DNA of 64,000 bases from Pseudoalteromonas arabiensis (GTDB taxonomy: Bacteria; Pseudomonadota; Gammaproteobacteria; Enterobacterales; Alteromonadaceae): assembly GCF_001550155.1 (NCBI RefSeq), contig NZ_LRUF01000008.1, positions 248,001 through 312,000 on the forward strand, read 5' to 3'. Positions 62,171 through 64,000 of this stretch are shown one piece after another. Each line of letters starts with the position of its first letter. Position 1 is the first letter of the stretch. The position numbers were made by a program, and so were the translations under genes. The notes under the pieces are model-generated. The model was not told the DNA's origin and ran no database searches. It was given only the letters and a program-made list of their open reading frames with translations.

Positions 62171-62192
62171 TTACCTACCAGTTGGTAGGTAA
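62171..62192. promoter_or_regulatory. TetR operator overlapping the tetR ribosome site
   Basis: TTACCTACCA and TGGTAGGTAA are perfect ten-base inverted repeats with a two-base centre. The minus-strand AGGTAAG next to the ATG at 62169 is part of the right half. Confidence 0.78.
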
Positions 62193-62447
62193 GCAAGTTA
62201 TTTTTTAAACTTTTGATCAAAAAGATCCTCAAATTAAATATAATCTATTAAAAATCAGATAATTAATTATTACAAAAAATAATCAGTAGAGTCTAAATCT
62301 TGAGTAAATCTTTTACTAGATATAATCCTGCTTCTAAAAACAGCTGTAAGTTATCATTTATAAGTGTAAATTTTTGGTAACAAAATTTGCACATTAGCCC
62401 ATTTACTAGCACTATGGTTTAAAATCGAAATAATTTATAGGTAATAA

Positions 62448-63215
62448 ATGCCTTCTAATAACGCTTCTTGCCAGCAAACTTGCAGACACTGTGAAGATCT
62501 AGCTGCACTAGATTTTGAATTTACCATGGCTTTTCAACCCATAATTGACTGTACGGCAAAACGTATTTTTGGTTATGAGGCGTTAGTTAGAGGAGCAAAT
62601 AATGAGTCTGCTTACTCTGTAATCTCTCAAGTTAACAACGAGAACCGATATACATTTGATCAGCTTTGTCGAATAAAAGCCATTTCACTCGCAGCACAAC
62701 TAAAACTCGATTCAATTTTAAGTATCAACTTTTTACCAAACGCAATTTATAAACCTGAGCGTTGTATAAAAACGACGCTAGAAGCTGCAAATAAGGTTAA
62801 CTTCCCTGTTGAACAAATTATGTTTGAGTTTACTGAGGTAGAACAAGTAGAAGACAGCGCACATATCAAACGTGTCATTGAGTACTATCAATCACTTGGT
62901 TTTATCACTGCCACGGATGATTTTGGCTCTGGCTACTCGGGGTTAAACTTATTAGCTGATTTTCAGAGTAATATAATTAAGCTAGATATGAATCTAATTA
63001 GAGACATTCATCTTAATAAAGCAAGACAAACGATTGTCAGTCATTGTATTGCTATGTTTGAAGAATTAAATATCACTACACTTGCTGAAGGGATAGAAAC
63101 AATTGAAGAATATCAATGGTTACGCCAAGCTGGTGTGAGTTTGATGCAAGGCTATTTATTTGCGCGCCCGGGGTTCGAGTCTTTACCTAGCGTTGACTTT
63201 AGCGTGCTTGATTAA
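62448..63215 (+). CDS. EAL-domain c-di-GMP phosphodiesterase
   Basis: 255 residues, almost only an EAL domain. Catalytic motifs are complete: the signature GYEALVRG, LSINFLPNAIY, EFTEVEQVED, TDDFGSGYSGLNLL, IIKLDMNLIRDI and LAEGIETIEE. A short Cys/His-rich N-terminus (CQQTCRHCEDLA) precedes it and could bind metal or haem-like cofactors. It hydrolyses c-di-GMP, lowering biofilm and raising motility signals. A weak GCGGC/GCCGC hairpin follows the stop. Confidence 0.92.
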   Translation: MPSNNASCQQTCRHCEDLAALDFEFTMAFQPIIDCTAKRIFGYEALVRGANNESAYSVISQVNNENRYTFDQLCRIKAISLAAQLKLDSILSINFLPNAIYKPERCIKTTLEAANKVNFPVEQIMFEFTEVEQVEDSAHIKRVIEYYQSLGFITATDDFGSGYSGLNLLADFQSNIIKLDMNLIRDIHLNKARQTIVSHCIAMFEELNITTLAEGIETIEEYQWLRQAGVSLMQGYLFARPGFESLPSVDFSVLD

Positions 63216-63330
63216 ATGAAGCGGCTTTATGCCGCGACATCACAAATTGCAACGCGATGTAAAATACGCCTAAGATTGAACTGTATCCAACTTTATCTTG
63301 TTTTTAATAGCGTTCTGAAAGGCTGATCTG

Positions 63331-63336
63331 TATAAT
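63331..63336 (+). promoter_or_regulatory. Putative -10 box before the ABC-F gene
   Basis: CTGTATAATCCGCGG contains a perfect TATAAT preceded by TG and followed by a GC-rich discriminator of the kind linked to growth-rate control. No clear -35 is seen. Confidence 0.4.
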
Positions 63337-63422
63337 CCGCGGCCTATTATTTACCCTATTGCTTGTTTATTTTCGCAGTTGCTGCGCCCATAACCTGTCA
63401 GTCTTTTTCTAGGAATAATTCG

Positions 63423-64000
63423 TTGATTTCAACCGCTAATATCACCATGCAGTTTGGCGCAGAGCCTTTATTTGAAAATATATCAGCCAAGTTTGGTAAC
63501 GGTAATCGCTATGGTTTAATTGGCGCCAATGGCTGCGGCAAATCAACCTTTATGAAAATTTTAAGCGGCGCACTTGTGCCTACCGCTGGTAATGTGTCGA
63601 TTGCGCCTGGTTTAAAGCTAGGTACCCTTAGCCAAGATCAATTTGCTTTTGAGCAATACTCTGTAGTTGATGCGGTGATCATGGGTGATGCTGAGCTTTG
63701 GAAAGTTAAACAAGAACGTGACCGTATTTACTCATTACCTGAAATGAGTGAAGAAGACGGGATGAAAGTCGCTGAACTTGAAAGCATTTTTGCTGAAATG
63801 GATGGCTACACAGCCGAAAGCCGCGCTGAAGAAATTTTGCTTCAAGCAGGTATTGAACAAACGTTTCATTACGGCTTAATGGCGAACGTTGCACCTGGTT
63901 GGAAACTGCGTGTGTTATTAGCACAAGCACTCTTCGCGAATCCTGATATTTTACTTTTAGATGAGCCAACCAATAACCTTGATATTCACACTATTACGTG
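63423..64000 (+). CDS. ybiT: ABC-F family ATPase, YbiT type (3' truncated by window edge)
   Basis: Starts at TTG 63423 with an AGGAAT ribosome site, and the frame is open to the end of the window (192 codons visible). The sequence matches Ybi[20 protein letters not shown], Walker [10 protein letters not shown] (Cys where most have Ser), [54 protein letters not shown] and Walker [17 protein letters not shown] proteins bind ribosomes and modulate translation; they have no membrane domain. The second ATPase half lies outside the window. Confidence 0.93.
   Translation, partial: MISTANITMQFGAEPLFENISAKFGNGNRYGLIGANGCGKSTFMKILSGALVPTAGNVSIAPGLKLGTLSQDQFAFEQYSVVDAVIMGDAELWKVKQERDRIYSLPEMSEEDGMKVAELESIFAEMDGYTAESRAEEILLQAGIEQTFHYGLMANVAPGWKLRVLLAQALFANPDILLLDEPTNNLDIHTIT

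Noticed and set aside
63165..63182. GGTTCGAGTC resembling a tRNA T-loop
   Set aside because: It is coding sequence of the EAL gene with no acceptor or anticodon stem around it.
63706..63969. 87-residue minus-strand frame at the window end
   Set aside because: It is antisense to the clearly conserved YbiT-type sequence.

Overview
This is a chromosomal window of roughly 40-44% G+C from a marine gammaproteobacterium. The gene content fits Alteromonadales and most probably Pseudoalteromonas. The clues are a three-gene secreted chitin-degradation operon (GH18 - AA10 - GH18), several TonB-dependent receptors, alternative start codons, AT-rich spacers, many two-component and c-di-GMP genes, and ArfA. 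This assignment is an inference from gene content; no rRNA or tRNA gene is present to confirm it.

Layout. 1-5.4 kb: 3' end of a TonB-dependent receptor, then small metabolic genes (VOC protein, helix-hairpin-helix protein, SMP-30-like propeller, curA-like reductase, glutathione S-transferase). 5.4-9.7 kb: a KdpDE-like two-component pair divergent from a ktrAB-type potassium uptake operon, with KdpE-site-like T-rich repeats between them. 9.7-16.3 kb: RecQ-family helicase, type II NADH dehydrogenase, MntP-type Mn efflux pump, a DUF2235 hydrolase with a lectin-like tail, and an orphan periplasmic binding protein. 16.3-24 kb: the chitin operon (minus strand), encoding two multidomain GH18 chitinases and a lytic polysaccharide monooxygenase that together carry six CBM5/12-type modules. 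24.4-30.4 kb: arfA, a KefB/C-type antiporter, a RES-Xre toxin-antitoxin pair with a clear autoregulatory operator, and a complete TonB-dependent receptor. 30.7-35.7 kb: histidine kinase and degenerate HD-GYP response regulator (divergent), ferrochelatase, cupin and BenE transporter. 35.9-40.7 kb: DUF5666 lipoprotein, PepSY-like protein, response regulator, histidine kinase, RimK-like ATP-grasp ligase. 40.9-44.4 kb: secreted unknown, NPP-type phosphodiesterase, dGTPase.

44.5-56.5 kb is the accessory-looking part. It holds a membrane protein with a 165-bp tandem repeat; three secreted proteins related by cysteine pattern, two of them clear paralogues; four tandem copies of a small two-helix membrane protein family (two broken by homopolymer slips and a nonsense codon); a LysR/DUF2798/monooxygenase module; an unrecognised protein with a glycine-rich hydrophobic stretch; a class IV-like histone-deacetylase homologue; a DUF900 alpha/beta hydrolase; and a methyltransferase. 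It also has the longest gene-free stretches. The small-protein array and its flanking cysteine-rich paralogues are the best candidate for something undescribed.

56.8-64 kb: porin plus half-size PstS-like binding protein, chemoreceptor, a TetR-controlled AhpD-like/DUF417 operon with two matching palindromic operators, an EAL phosphodiesterase, and the 5' part of a YbiT-type ABC-F ATPase that runs off the window.
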